A stretch of DNA of 64,000 bases from Membranipora membranacea (GCA_914767715.1 OU612072.1:7128001-7192000), one strand, 5' to 3'; shown: positions 23,101-33,964, counted from the stretch's first letter. Numbers and translations are program-made. Notes: a model not told the origin generated them from the sequence alone.

Positions 23101-24357
23101 TAAATAGATCAATGGTGAACTTGGGACAACAAATCTCAAACTGAACCTTCCGCTTTTGCCGTAATGTGCATTGGATGACCCTGGGTTAGATTATATTGCA
23201 TGCATCAGTCATTGCTTATAGTTACTCAGAAGCTAGCTCAAATTTAACAGTAGCCCCGCCCACTACCTGTATGCAGTAACTTCATGTGATTTGAGCATTG
23301 AGTATATGAATGTCTACAAACATTGTTGTCTTCGTCACCACGCTTTCTCTTTTGATTGAGAAATGATTGAGAAAGGGAGGTGTAAGAGGCATCAACTGTT
23401 GTTTACAAATCACATCACAGTCTTGGCAAACTTTTCCGGCTAGGGGTGGAATGAAGTTTGCCAATTTGTTCCTTCACCACTGGCAAAGTTTGCCAAAGCA
23501 GGCTTAGGACCACCATGAAAAAACAAAACGCAAAGTTGCTGTCACTGATTAGTATAAACTGATATACCCTGGTCTGAATTTTAAGTCAGTACTGCTGGTA
23601 ACATCTTTTACTTACCTGTGTATTCATGTAAACCAACACTTGCCGTAGCTGGCTCTCTGGGCTCTAAGATGGCCATTGGGATTGTTGTAGCTCTGCTGGT
23701 GGTTCCGGTCTGTCCGGGGTCAAATAGAAATTCTTTGATAACTGAAAATAATAGGAGCAGATATAATAGTGACTGTCAGAATCTCAGAGTTAACTACAAG
23801 ATACAAAATCAGCTCTGCTTATCAGAACTTACCTCTAGGCAGCCGGACTTTTCCGCCACATCAAGACTTACCTGTCACATCAAGAGTTATCCGTCACATC
23901 AGGACTTATCCGTCACATCAGGACTTACCCGTCACATCAGGACTTACCCCTCACATCAGGACTTACCCATCACATTGTCCTCATAATTATCAAGTGGTAT
24001 TTTTGGCTTCACTTCAATCACAGAACCAGTGACCTCTGGTTCTGATTCTTCAATATTATTAGTATTGTCTCTGTGTTCTTCTGGTTTGTGTCTCTTCACT
24101 TTCTCTCGGTTAGGTGCTGCCCAGTTCATCCGCTTTCTCAAAGGTTTGGTTGTAGGTGCTGCTGATATAGCTGCACGGATCGTCTGCTCCTGACTTCTCA
24201 GTTTATACACTTGACGCCTTTGTAGGCCGTTCTCCCGAGCAAACTCTGAGACATTGTGTGTTTGTCTTGATTGATCTATGAGCTCCAGTTTCTTCTCAAG
24301 GGTGAGTGCTTGCCTTGTCCGCTTCTGACTACAAGAATTCTGACAACCCTCTGCCAT
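17025..24357 (-). CDS. Gene B1: HTH-PTP repeats-coiled coil-NHL-like propeller protein
   Basis: Exons: 23967-24357, 23616-23741, 22905-23075, 22278-22430, 21819-21956, 20714-20846, 20458-20585, 20193-20271, 19436-19683, 19112-19267, 18533-18644, 17483-18211, 17025-17158. Every splice phase is compatible; the sum is 898 codons plus stop once a single extra G in exon 6 (20803-20805, GGG versus GG in B2) is discounted. Order: psq-type HTH, Pro/Thr linker, three PTP motif exons, Ser/Pro-rich segments, TRIM-type coiled coil, six-bladed propeller. Unlike type A there is no OTU exon and no B-box. The extra G breaks the frame after exon 5, so as written the copy would be truncated; error or pseudogene cannot be decided here. 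Expected to be intracellular: no signal peptide or membrane segment seen. Confidence 0.75.
17483..18211 (-). CDS. B1 propeller exon (blades 1-5)
   Basis: A 729-nt exon, open throughout, with the same five-blade pattern as A1. Blades 4 and 5 read QLSYNSC-ICEAGDD, VIITSCWTSKVYKL, HVRRPKAVV, YAKRYVLVTDVSSPSL and ISVLDINTG. Framework residues match A1 and B2, while YNSC, TSCWTS, RRPK and TDVSSPSL differ in each. From about 17,760 rightward through the following intron it appears to match B2 base for base. Confidence 0.73.
18533..19683 (-). CDS. B1 coiled-coil exons (three)
   Basis: Exons 19436-19683, 19112-19267 and 18533-18644, phase-consistent. The first (LPQLGRLAVEARCNLDPLKA, ISETSDILSQWDKETEDG) aligns with the A-type SSHKY exon, minus the His that completes the B-box. 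The other two are almost the same as in A genes (NEKYKQLETEYIQRRRDSKE; LLKEKTQIERKLSEMMES). The TRIM-type coiled coil is the expected dimerisation element. Confidence 0.68.
20193..20585 (-). CDS. B1 exons 7-8: Ser/Pro-rich segment
   Basis: Exons 20458-20585 (phase 1/0; PKPGCSWYDDSGYNTRG, TSNKVARK) and 20193-20271 (phase 0/1; IVRFDLPTVIPHSPPESDLR). Borders are consensus and both are kept in B2 (48237-48364, 47972-48050). Probably a flexible connector between the PTP repeats and the coiled coil; no B-box ligands are present here. Confidence 0.58.
20714..20846 (-). CDS. B1 exon 6, with +1 frameshift
   Basis: Acceptor TTTCGTAG|CTTTTCAG. The frame starts FQSDSGASGWQVTP and in B2 continues YYQLVEWVSPIIKKYWTWLY, ending in phase 1 (132 nt). 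B1 has 133 nt: GGG instead of GG at 20803-20805 shifts the frame into a stop. The Trp/Tyr/Ile-rich end may be a hydrophobic helix. Function unknown. Confidence 0.55.
21030..21282. mobile_element. MITE-like element with ~70-bp terminal inverted repeats (B1)
   Basis: TAGGTAAATTCGCGCCCTTG at the left is mirrored by CAAGGGCACGAATTTACCTA at the right; the match extends about 70 bases on each side (through ATCATTAATCA and ATCATTTTCATGG). About 250 bases in all, in the intron between exons 5 and 6, with no coding capacity. Also in B2 at 48808-49060. Confidence 0.7.
21283..21400. repeat. Short direct repeats ATTAGCTACTACYAATT
   Basis: Three imperfect copies of TTAGCTACTACYAATTTAAT (one with GGT for GCT) at about 40-50-base spacing, interleaved with GGTGAGTTA. 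Also in B2 (about 49,061-49,180). Confidence 0.5.
21819..23075 (-). CDS. B1 exons 3-5: three PTP-motif repeats
   Basis: Exons 22905-23075, 22278-22430 and 21819-21956, all phase 1/1. Each carries one motif: FSVSSSDLCVPTPEAIHAAE, then LSVSSDMSVPTPRLNQALED, then LSVASTNSSVPTPKMVEAVD, each followed by a short helix and a Gly at the splice site. The leads differ: the first is acidic (DIEEEDNEEDDINF). The symmetric phase means the exons can be duplicated or skipped without frame loss. B2 has the same three (49597-50849). A-type genes keep one. Confidence 0.65.
23616..23741 (-). CDS. B1 exon 2: Pro/Thr-rich linker
   Basis: A 126-nt exon, phase 1/1, acceptor ATTTTCAG, donor ACACAG|GTAAGT. Encodes VIKEFLFDPGQTGTTSRA, IPMAILEPREPATA and GLHEYTG. 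Conserved in B2 (51388-51513) with a few replacements. No domain recognised. Confidence 0.6.
23857..23970 (-). repeat. 19-bp minisatellite made of splice donors (B1)
   Basis: Six head-to-tail 19-bp units, minus-strand sense GGTAAGTCCTGATGTGACG with small changes. Four units keep GGTAAGT and two have mutated donors (GATAAG, GATAAC). The unit touching exon 1 supplies its 5' splice site. A further GAGGTAAGT lies just beyond at about 23,835. B2 has five units (51629-51723). Plus-strand open frames through it are artefacts. Confidence 0.85.
23967..24357 (-). CDS. B1 exon 1: psq/CENP-B-type HTH
   Basis: Starts at ATG 24355-24357 in a strong context (GAAATGG). Encodes RTRQALTLEKKLELIDQS, VSEFARENGLQRRQVYKLRS: a helix-turn-helix of the psq/CENP-B N-terminal type, only distantly similar to the A-type HTH. 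Then a basic tail (KPLRKRMNWAAPNREKVKRH) and an acidic end. It ends in phase 1 at the first of several tandem GGTAAGT donors. Reading past that donor hits TGA within four codons, so the first donor is the one that fits. Confidence 0.7.
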
Positions 24358-26008
24358 TTCCACAAAATACCAAATCCAAGGTTAGTAAGCGATAGTAATA
24401 CTACGTCCTGCTGTCTCAAACCTCTCCTGTTAAATGAACTGGCAGTTTACTAAAACTTCTATCGTGCTTGATCAGTGTAATCAATTGTATATCGTGTGTA
24501 AGGGAACAATGATGTATCGTCCCTCAAAAAATTACAATAGCGTAAGATCTCAGTCTACATAACAGGGAAGTTGGATTTTCCATGATGAGTCATAACTATA
24601 AGGCTCACAAACAATCCAATAAGTGGAACGTAATTAAACAAAGGCAAATTCATATCACAAGACCGTGTTATAATTTTTAAGGCCCACAACACACACACTC
24701 TTTCGAAATGAAACTGCACTGATAGTGAAATGTGAAATTAAATGTATATTTCTGGCCCAATCAGTTACATATTGATAATTTCTTAGCATGCAGTCACATC
24801 TATCCAGGAGAAAGTTACACTATGATATATCCTATTAACCACCATGGCTATCGTGTGGTTTACAGATGGTTACAGCAAAATGCTAAAACTTACTCATCAT
24901 GCTGCACTGATAACTAGTTCTCAGCGCCTCAGCCTTGCACAAATACAAGTGGCTCTTTCGATATGGGCATTAGACTCTAGTTCAATGTTTTATCTCCGCC
25001 GCCACGTCAAAAACTCAACACCAACGCCACGCTGACACATACAACAACCAAAAGCTTCCTGCCGAGCCTGCCAGAGCTGAGAAGCCATGTCCCATTTTAG
25101 TAATTGAGGTCCAGCTAACAAATATTTCCAAATTGAAGTCCGTGCCAAAAGACGCAGCACCTGACCAGGGGACAGCGATAAAGGTGATCAATGTATAGTC
25201 GAGCGTAAAGATCAAAGTGTATTAAATTGACACAGAGCTTTTTTCTTGCAAAATACAACAATTCATCGCGCTGTTAGGATACTGTTTTTATTAGGCCTGT
25301 AACAACTGCTGTTCACTCACATTATACCTCACACTGGAACATCACAAGTTGTACGCTCTTTTCAATAACCTTACCGTCCGCTGACCAAGTACATAAATAT
25401 GCCCTTCTGGTACTTTATTCAGAAGTAAATTTTTTGGGAGAGCCGCTTGAGCACTAAGACTAGCTGCATACTAAACACGTTATCCTTTCTTTTAAGAATA
25501 AATGTTACAATGGTCGTAGCAACAACAAACATCTTCCAGGGAAATACTACTGTCAAAAATATTTTTCACTATTTCTTTCTTTACCTATTTGATTCCTACA
25601 TCCTGTAAAAATTGAAATTCAAACATAAAATGGCAACTAAAAGAAAAGTGCAGCGGTATTGTCATGTAGTCGGGGACTGGTGCGCTGACGGTCCACCTAA
25701 TCTAGTTCAGCACTACTGCCAACCGAGCACCCAGGCAGGTCAGTCACTCTGACTTTGAAACATAAGACCCTCACAGGTCAGATGCCGACCTTCCAGCGGT
25801 ATGCAGTGACTGTTCCCCTCTGCTAGGTAGGAATAATTTATTTGAGCTAGTGCATGTTTTGGGGACTTTTTCAAACTCTGGTTGGTAGTAAATGTGAAAA
25901 TGAATTTAAAATCATATCTAAAAGTATATCTGACAGCATATCTAAAATCATACCTAAAATCAAGTCTTATTCCTAGAAATTTTGTGGTCGTCAGCCATTA
26001 TGTCGCTT

Positions 26009-26335
26009 TGTTGCAGCTAATACATCTAACATTTGCAATGATATGATCTTCAGAAGATCACCATCATCAGATAAACTTGGCGGTGGTAGGTCCAGGAGTA
26101 TGTCTAGCTCGGGGATTTTTGTGTCTGTCAAGTGAAACAGAGTGCATTGGGACCGTGTAAGGGCTTCATTCAATGCATATTTTGTCAGAGCGGCGGAAGA
26201 CGATTCATTGAGTAGTGACAAATAAGTTTTTGAAGTTCTTCCTTGAATTGTGAAGGTTATCACGAGTGGAAAGTGCTGGCATGATTTAATATGGAAGGCA
26301 GAATCAATGTCGCCTGGTATGATACTGGACTCAAG
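26009..26335 (-). other. Unassigned conserved open frame 5' of B1
   Basis: Minus-strand frame open for about 109 codons, also open in B2 (53604-53930): TFTIQGRTSKTYLSLLNESS, ALTKYALNEALTRSQ, LFHLTDTKIPELDILLDLPP, LLKIISLQMLD. The text looks protein-like and the few B1/B2 differences are mostly conservative. Possible exon of gene B or of a lost neighbour. Type A units lack it through a deletion. No family recognised. Confidence 0.35.
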
Positions 26336-26529
26336 TTATCCAGCAAGGATAGAAATTATTTTAGTTGTGTCCTCATGTTGACTGGATTTCATACCGGCAA
26401 TGAGCAGTGCTATTGGGTTTTCCCATGATCTATGCGGTCATCAGAGTTGATTACTTCGTGTTCTTCGTTCTTAGTGACTACCGATCAAAGCTCACATTGC
26501 TGGTTCTTTAAAATTCTTTAACATCCTTA

Positions 26530-26720
26530 CTTACAAAGCCGAAGCTTTTGCTCTGTTTCTAGGGAATCTAATCTTTGATTAACTTTATTAACACAGCCTG
26601 TAAGAGGTTTGGTATTGGGAATCGGAGGTATTCTTCATCACATCTATTATTTAAAAAGTTGTATGTATTACACCAATTGTCACTAACAGATTTAGATGAT
26701 TTATTCCTAGTAATTGCGAC
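26530..26720 (-). pseudogene. Degraded copy of the upstream ORF seen intact in A3
   Basis: Matches A3 43,912-44,253 (IPNLLQTVNKVNKIIDSLES). Here 2 extra bases after LLQAV and an in-frame TAA break it. The frame would resume as VNKVNQRLDSLETEQKLRL and then meet a consensus GTAAGT. Probably decayed. Confidence 0.35.
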
Positions 26721-27719
26721 AATGTGTACATATAAACAGTCCTCAAACGGATGGAAACGGACAAAATTACAACATCATTAAATTAGTTGACATACAAAAA
26801 TAACATATAATTAAAGTGCACATAATTATAAAGAAATGTCAAGATAAGATTTGTCTCAAAGATAAATCAAAGTTGTCCCCCCTCACAAAAAAAAAATCAA
26901 GTGAAGCAGTAGCCTATCTACAATACAATGCACTCCACTTAATCCAAACCTCTTTGGCCCTCCAGATTGTGTCTGAATTGAGTGACACTAGAACGTATGA
27001 AGATTTGAGTGGATGGATTACTCTTCCTATCTGAATAAGCAGGACCTCCGAGTTAAAAATCTACAAAATAGTTGCGCACACTAAATGTGCTTCAATTAGT
27101 CTAAAAGTGAATTTTAATTTAAACAAAAAATCTTAATCATATATCTTCCCTCTCGCCAAAAAAACAAGTGAAGATAGATGATACAGTAAATTACTAATCA
27201 GAGACAGTAACTAGACATCTACCTCTCTGATTATATAGATGTATGCTGTTATAATTATTGTTTGTATCCATATAAAATCATTTAATCATTGTTTAAATTT
27301 TAGTCTACAGTATGCAATCTGATATGGAAATCCAGAAGACACTACCAGCTGATCACCTTCTAGTTGTATATCAGTAGTATGTGAACTACTGATGTTAAGA
27401 TCCAGATCCTTACAGACTTGCCTTCAAAAAGAAATATAAATTCTCATAAATTCTCATACCCAGGTAAATTTTGAAATCGAGGGTTACGCTTTGTGATTGT
27501 GTAATTGAGTTAAAAAATTGATCAGCTGTTAAAAAAAAGAATGAATTAGTTTATATTTTGCTGCCTAATCATGTCGGGGCTTGTTTCTCCAATAATCATG
27601 ACTAAAGGTAGAGGCAGGTAGTTCAGGATCTTTAGGGCGCTTGTGCAGCAATTCTTACCTGAGCAGACAAACAAGCATTGTGTAACATAGTCATTCTTAC
27701 AACAATTTATCAGACATAC

Positions 27720-28267
27720 CTGTGTTGATATCCAGTACAGAGATAGATGTGCTGGAGAAATCTGCTACCAGCACCTAGCGCTCAACGTAACGTACTACAG
27801 CTATTGGGTCCCTCACATGAGTAGATCAATGAACTAAACCTCCTGAGATCCTAATAAAGCTAACTTATTACCGTAATTAAAGGTATGACTGTCAGGATGA
27901 TACCATGAGGTAATAAGCTGACCTAGCATATTATAAATGCATAGACTTCTCTTATCCTCAATCTCGTGAATTACAAATATTTGATTATTTTTAGCTCTGA
28001 TACTATCTACAGATCCCTCTGATTGTGAAGAAGTAAATCTTGTCTGATTTCCCTGAGAATCAATCTGTGATATTGACCAAATGGATCCTACATATGTAAC
28101 CCCTTTATACTGACAAATGGCCCTGGGAGTGTAGCCTAAAGATAATGTTTTGATTGTGTTTATAGCAGAGGGTGGTTTGATATTTTTGAGCACAATGTGA
28201 TTGTTGAGGCTGATTATGAGACTCTCTGCTGCTGCAAGCTTCACCTCTATGTCTCTACTCTCACTCT
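27720..28267 (-). pseudogene. A3 propeller exon with internal deletion
   Basis: 548 nt instead of 732. Blades 1-2 and the start of 3 are open; then sequence from NKLALLGS jumps to blade 5 through a short filler (CAATGAACTAAACCTCC), with a stop at 27834. Blade 4 and parts of 3 and 5 are gone and the frame is lost. A5 has the same deletion, so it predates their separation. Confidence 0.7.
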
Positions 28268-30104
28268 CTGGAAAAAAATCTTAGAGTGATTAACAATGCC
28301 TGATTTGATTGTCAAATGACCAAAATAATCTAAGTAATATATTACAATACAAATTTTGGAAATCACTTTGAATGCGTAAAAAAATTGGATTTTCGGTGTC
28401 CACTCAATTGGATTCAAAGCTAAGTTATATAAACACACCTTGGATATACCTGTTAGGAGAGGTTCTATTACAGTGTTCGGTACAATATGATCCCTGTGCT
28501 GACTCTCCATCAATTCTGACAGCTTTCTATCTATCTGGGCTTTCTCCTTCAGTAGAGAGATCTGATGAAAAGAGAGTTTACATTACAGTAATACAGAGCT
28601 GCACAGGACCAGTACTCCCATATTTTAATCCCGAAAATGATTTGTGATCTATAGTGTGGAAATTGGATTTGTCTCCTCATTTGTGACAAAGAGCCCATAA
28701 CTACAGGTTATCTTCATAAATTCAGGATTTTGTAAAAGATGAATGGATGCTGATGAAATGGAGAGATGGATAAATATAAAAGTTCCCATGACAATCACTG
28801 ATATGTTTGAAAGATTATTTGAAGAAGATTATATCAAAAACACAGGATTATTGCGTAAGAATGAAGGAATTAATATGTGGACCCGCACTGTGTCCAGTAT
28901 GAAACTAATTTAAGAGATTCGCATGGCTTGGAAAAGGCAAGACGAGTCTGCGTTCCACATACATCAACATGAATCCATTTGACAATTGACGCGTCCCAAG
29001 TAACATGTGACTTGTGTTATCAACTTACCCGATTGCAGGGATCAAACATATCTCTGATTTTCTTCATCTCTTCACAGATACCAGTATACTTGATATTGTA
29101 CTGAGATACCGACTCCTTACTTTCTCTTCTTCTCTGTATATATTCAGCTTCCAGCAGTTTGTATTTCTCATTTATTGCCTGAATCTACAAACATTGGCAG
29201 GCGCATGAGAGCTATCATCACTGCATCTAAATAATGATTAACCATATCGTCATGAGAAAATACTTCGCTCATATCCTTACTCCGTGTAGCTGCCGACCCC
29301 AACATCAAAGCCATTTCAGTTCAGATCAACGGAATCAGAGACCAAAAACTAATCAATCACAGTTATCTTGCCAAAGTTGTCATTGTCAGCAAAAGAAATT
29401 GAGATTAATCTAAAAAGGATGGTAGAGAACAAAACTCTTCACCCTACAAGTTTGGCCTAGTGATTCCGTCTAATGCTGAGTCATTTCCCAAGATTGACAA
29501 TTTATAAGATACAGCTAAAATGGAACTTTTTCCTTCCAACAGATCTAAGATCACTATAGTAATTTTGTTTCAGTCTTTGAGGATTTTTGATGTCCATGCA
29601 CCCATTGTCTTCTGACAATCTAAATCCTTGAGACAAATGGTCCCTCAGCAGTGCCTGCAGACAAATCAGAGGCAAATTTACACACAAACCTGCTGATCAC
29701 GAGTGTGATGTATAGATCTTACTCCATCACCAGTCTCTTCATCCCATCGAGTCAGTAAATCTGAAGTCTTACTTATAACTTCAGTGAACTCTTCGAGTTT
29801 CCCTTCTGCACAAGATTTCAAAGGCTCCAGTTTGGACCGAATCCTTTCTGCAAGCTGGGAGAGTGGAATATACTTGTGTGATGAGCCTGTAACTATAACA
29901 AAAATAAAGTTTCGGATTCGGTAATAAAATTTTATCAATAGCAGCAATTTAGTTAAATTATGACATTTCTTGAATTATATTGACATGGCGCTGGTCAAAC
30001 CCAATTCAATAGTTTGAGATACAAAATTAGGAAGAATACAAATTATGTGCCTCTTGTTAATATTTGGGAAATAAATGCAACAAATGTTGCAAAATTATTA
30101 TTAC

Positions 30105-30354
30105 CCAAACAGAATGTGGTTGGTGAGTTTAGGCAGTTACAACAGAACATCTCACAACAGTTTTTACATCCCACAGATGATTTTTCTGCGCTGTGTTTGC
30201 TACAAAATGTCCCCTCTTGTAGTAATATTGTGTCCGTGGACTGCGTATGATGAGCTGATGTTCTCCAGTTGACTGTCCGGCCAACCATTGCAGCTTCATC
30301 TGTAAGCGATGGTGACTGGGCTATATCCATTATTGGTCGAACTAACTGCACTAC
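30105..30354 (-). CDS. A3 B-box exon
   Basis: Open 250-nt exon with the same ligand spacing as A1: TFCSKHSAEKSSVGC then KNCCEMFCCNCL. Replacements against A1 fall mostly outside the metal ligands. Confidence 0.65.
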
Positions 30355-30737
30355 CTGGTGAAGAGAAACAAAAATCACAATAAATTTCAGGCTGTTATTG
30401 TGGTGGCAACTGTACATATAAAACAAAGACAAGGCATCGATTTTTATGAGGTAGAAGCGGATATTTCATCGACTTCTTTCAACATGAAGCTTACGGCCAT
30501 GCATGGATACAAGACATTTGATAAGCTGGTGGTAGAATTTAACATTTATTTTTTGGAAAAAGGTGGCTCATTATTGACAGTTTATTACTTCTACCTTGCT
30601 CGCTGGCTTGATGACTGTTTGTCTATACGGCAGACGACTTGGACCATCCTCGGTCTGTGAAGATTCATGTTGTCTCGAGTCGATATTGACTACAGCTTTG
30701 AGATGAAAATCTGTAAAAATCAACAAGGATCATTTAA

Positions 30738-32217
30738 CTCTTTCGCTCCTGCCCATTGTTAATGTTAATTAGTGGTCGGATACTAGGCGTTTTTCCAAAA
30801 AATGCCTAAGTTTACATAGACATTTCTTTGTAACCAGTTGTGCTATCCACAATCTGTAAAAATATTTGAATTCTCCAGCTCTTTATCTGTTAGGATTTAA
30901 ATTTTTGTACGCATTGGACAATGCATGTATACATAGTGCCCATTGACCTAGGGGAGGAATAAAGCATTTGTGATTTCTGAAGTTTTATTTTCAAACTCAC
31001 TTTATGACATTTAGTCACAGTACAGATCGCCCAATAGAGTGTCTGAGCTGGATTTATATGCACAGATGTGTTGGTTATTGATTTGCGATATATGATCTTA
31101 TGATATTTATTGCTGTAAAGCTGAACTTACATAAAAAACAGCAAAAAATGATTGTTATCGATTTGAAAAAAATATTTTCTGGTGATCAAAATATTATTTT
31201 AGTTTTTGATAGTAAAAACAAAAATGACTACCATACATCAAAAGTATGAGTCATCATCAGAGTTGTCAATCTCACCAACATGACTGACTACAACCTGCTC
31301 CTGAGGTGCCATTCTGCCTCAACCAGCTCTCCTTTGTCGACCCGCCCTCCCAGGAGCTCCATGTCCAGCCCCAACTATAACAACTTTTCGTGGTAGGGAG
31401 CCTGAAACAACAAAACAGGAAAGCGTGTTATGTTGTTGTGTATAACATGTGAAATACAATAATTGTTACACAAAGGTGTGTGGTTTATGCTTCATACTGT
31501 ATTGGGGGGGGGGGGAGACTCACCATCAAAATCTGAATCATCAGCATCAGCGTCTGTTGCAGAGTATCGGTTATCCATCTCATCAACTTCACCAACTTGA
31601 CTATCCTCTTCTGATTCACTCACTGTCACTTGACTAGTAAAAGAAAAAGTTACTTTATATTGTGAAATACAATGCATATCATGAACCAGAAAATTTGGTG
31701 TAGTAGCAGGCTTCCTAGTTGCACAAGTATATTTTTATCTTCTGACAAATTGAGGTTGATAGAAGGTCAGGTGAATGACATTTTTCTCATATATCATGTT
31801 ATAATTTAGCAATTTTATTTAGATATTCAGATTCACCATAATTTGTAACCCTACTCACCTCATTTTCATCATCAAGCTCTGAGCCAACTCCTCCTGAACA
31901 TTCATCAAGCACACCAGACTCATGAATCCTAGTCCTAGAGCTTGCCATTGAAATATTTTGTGACTGAAATTTTCTGAAATCCTAACTTGAGTTTTGTTTT
32001 TAGAAGTGAAAGCTAAGTGAGTACCCAAATATCTTTTCTAAAACTCTACCCAATCACATAAGAGTATGATGAAGATGATCCAATAAAGATTTTGAAGAAA
32101 AAACTGCACTATCATTGGACATTTGGTTGTCATAGTGACTGAGCGTATATATCCGTCATTAGTATTAGACCACACACTGCATGAATGCGTATATATACGT
32201 CATTAGGAGGCAATGAG
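30738..32217 (-). mobile_element. piggyBac-like deletion derivative inserted at TTAA (A3 only)
   Basis: A 1,480-bp insertion between TTAA (30734-30737) and TTAA (32218-32221). The empty site CATTTAATCGAG is intact in A5 near 58,070. Ends are similar but imperfect inverted: CTCTTTCGCTCCTGCC and, reversed, CTCATTGCCTCCTAATG. On the minus strand are ATG-led ASSRTRIHESGVLDECSGG up to a GTGAGT donor (about 31,860-31,947), then TVSESEEDSQVGEVDEMDN, then LPRKVVIVGAGHGAPGR: acidic and tail-like pieces. No DDD catalytic core is visible. TTAA duplication is the piggyBac hallmark. Confidence 0.65.
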
Positions 32218-32546
32218 TTAATCGAGAACAAAAAACTATGTGGGAAATCCTGATGGCTGCATGTGTGATTTTTGAAGTGTGTAGGGTGCTTATGAGATGG
32301 GGCACTGTGGTGCACTACAGCATGACTGTGCAAATCTTATCGAATACAGGAAAGAAGATGGGCAATTAGGAGTTCATTTCAATGTAGGAGACCAGTCATC
32401 TCATTTGGTAGAGAGTGTTACCAGTTTAAATCGAAGACAGAATACAATAAAATTGTGAAAATTGTCTATTGAGTATTTAAAATTTGAGCTTTTGAAAAGA
32501 TGCAATGATCTCTGCCTAAATAAAAAAACAAGTTTCACCAGCTTAC

Positions 32547-32623
32547 GCTTTATTTATTTATTTATTGAGGTTTTCTAAAAGTTTATAATTAAAGCAAATT
32601 AAAAATAAAAATAACTTGCTTTA
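32547..32623. mobile_element. 65-bp insertion with GCTTTA target duplication (A3)
   Basis: GCTTTA at 32547-32552 is repeated at 32618-32623. Between them is a TTTA-rich 65-bp piece missing from A1 and A5, which have a single CTTTAGTC. Looks like a short 5'-truncated retroinsertion with a simple-repeat end. Confidence 0.6.
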
Positions 32624-33964
32624 GTCGGCATATTATGAAATGAGCGCAGCAGCAAGACAGAGCATGCTCTGCAATAAAGTTATTTTGAGTTTATGTTGAT
32701 TTAAAATAGGTGCCTCCAATTATGGTTCGATAGATTGATAAAGTGAATACATAATGATGGCGAGTCTCTCAGTAGCACTACATAAGCTGATGTTATTCAA
32801 GACATAAAGATGACAATGGCAACAGGTGAATCAATTTTTTCCATGGTAATAATATTTAACTATATTTAAAGTGTTATAACCTTGACGTGGAGAAGTGAGA
32901 GCAATGAGGCCTTCTGCTGCAAGAGTGGCTTCTGGTGTAGGAGGGTTACATAAATCAAAGGATGATATAGAAAGGGGAGCAGGCATTCCCTCTCTGCCAT
33001 ACTCAGAGGGTGATATTGATAGATTTTTATCATCTGATAATATCTCATCTGTCACCTGATGATGGAACTCATCTGATGACAAGCTGAAGTTGGGCTGTGG
33101 TAAGAAAGAGTCAAAAAATCAGGGTAAGGGTTAAGAGATATCGAACAGTGTAATTAAAAGGACAACTCCAGACTGCCTGTCATTATATACCATGGGACAT
33201 GCACAAGGGATTTTGGAGATTTGTACCAAACTCCCTAGAACAAGTTTAATCCGATTGCCTGCATTCCTGTTGCTCAATTCCACTGGTCACGCCGTGGATC
33301 GGGAGCGACTCGGAATGCAGTCAAATAGACCAATTGGTCTACAAACTCCCTAACATACACTGATGAAAAAGTTAGACTTGTAAGACATCTGATAAATGAG
33401 GATTTGAATTTGAAAGTTTATGTTAATCAGGGGCAGTTAGGCTAATATGGAATAATCCTCCCAAATGCAATCAAAGCGTTCACATTTGACAGATGTCAAA
33501 TGTCACAGAAAACTTTACCTCAAGATTAAGAGCACTGCTATCATCTTTACCTTGGCATCTGCACATCTGATATTTAATGTTACACCGCTGACAGAGAGGT
33601 AGATTGTCATCATCACCATCAGCGCCTTCAGGGGAAATTTCAGTAACGGTTGTAGGCAGTTTATAAGGTACTGTCTGTAATCAAGGGTTACACTTTGTAT
33701 ACAGTTGAACATTCAAGGGAAAGGAAACTTGTATTCAAAGTTGATCGCGGTATGACATCATAATATTATTTCACACTTTAACACTTTAATTTATTTAAAA
33801 ATGCTGTTGGCTAGCAGTCTATCAAAACTCCTCCCATACTAGCAAGTTATGCACCCCCGACAGAAAGAGACAGATTTAGAATGACAGCGATAATTTTCAA
33901 ATTTGACGAAACAAATCTGTTCCACCCGACCTCTTGCTAAACGATAAAAAACTGCAATACTTAC

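Larger units (their letters stand above)
24358..27050. other. Spacer 5' of gene B1
   Basis: Besides the two open frames listed separately, a minus-strand stretch at 25,015-25,215 (AASFGTDFNLEIFVSWTSIT, GHGFSALAGSAG) is conserved in B2 (52,749-52,946) and follows a possible acceptor CCCTGGTCAG. It cannot be tied to a gene. CCAAT-like sites lie near 24,612 and 24,753. No other exon supported. Confidence 0.4.

Noticed and set aside
23618-24032. Plus-strand open frames rich in SHQDLPVTSG and HIRTYPS repeats
   Set aside because: They run through the 19-bp minisatellite. A 19-base period cycles the frame, so repeating peptide text arises automatically; the opposite strand holds the real exon 1 and its donor.
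25645-25760. Plus-strand gene starting ATKRKVQRYCHVVGDW in good start context
   Set aside because: The frame is short, ends quickly, and the B2 copy carries an early stop (GGGGACTAG); probably chance.
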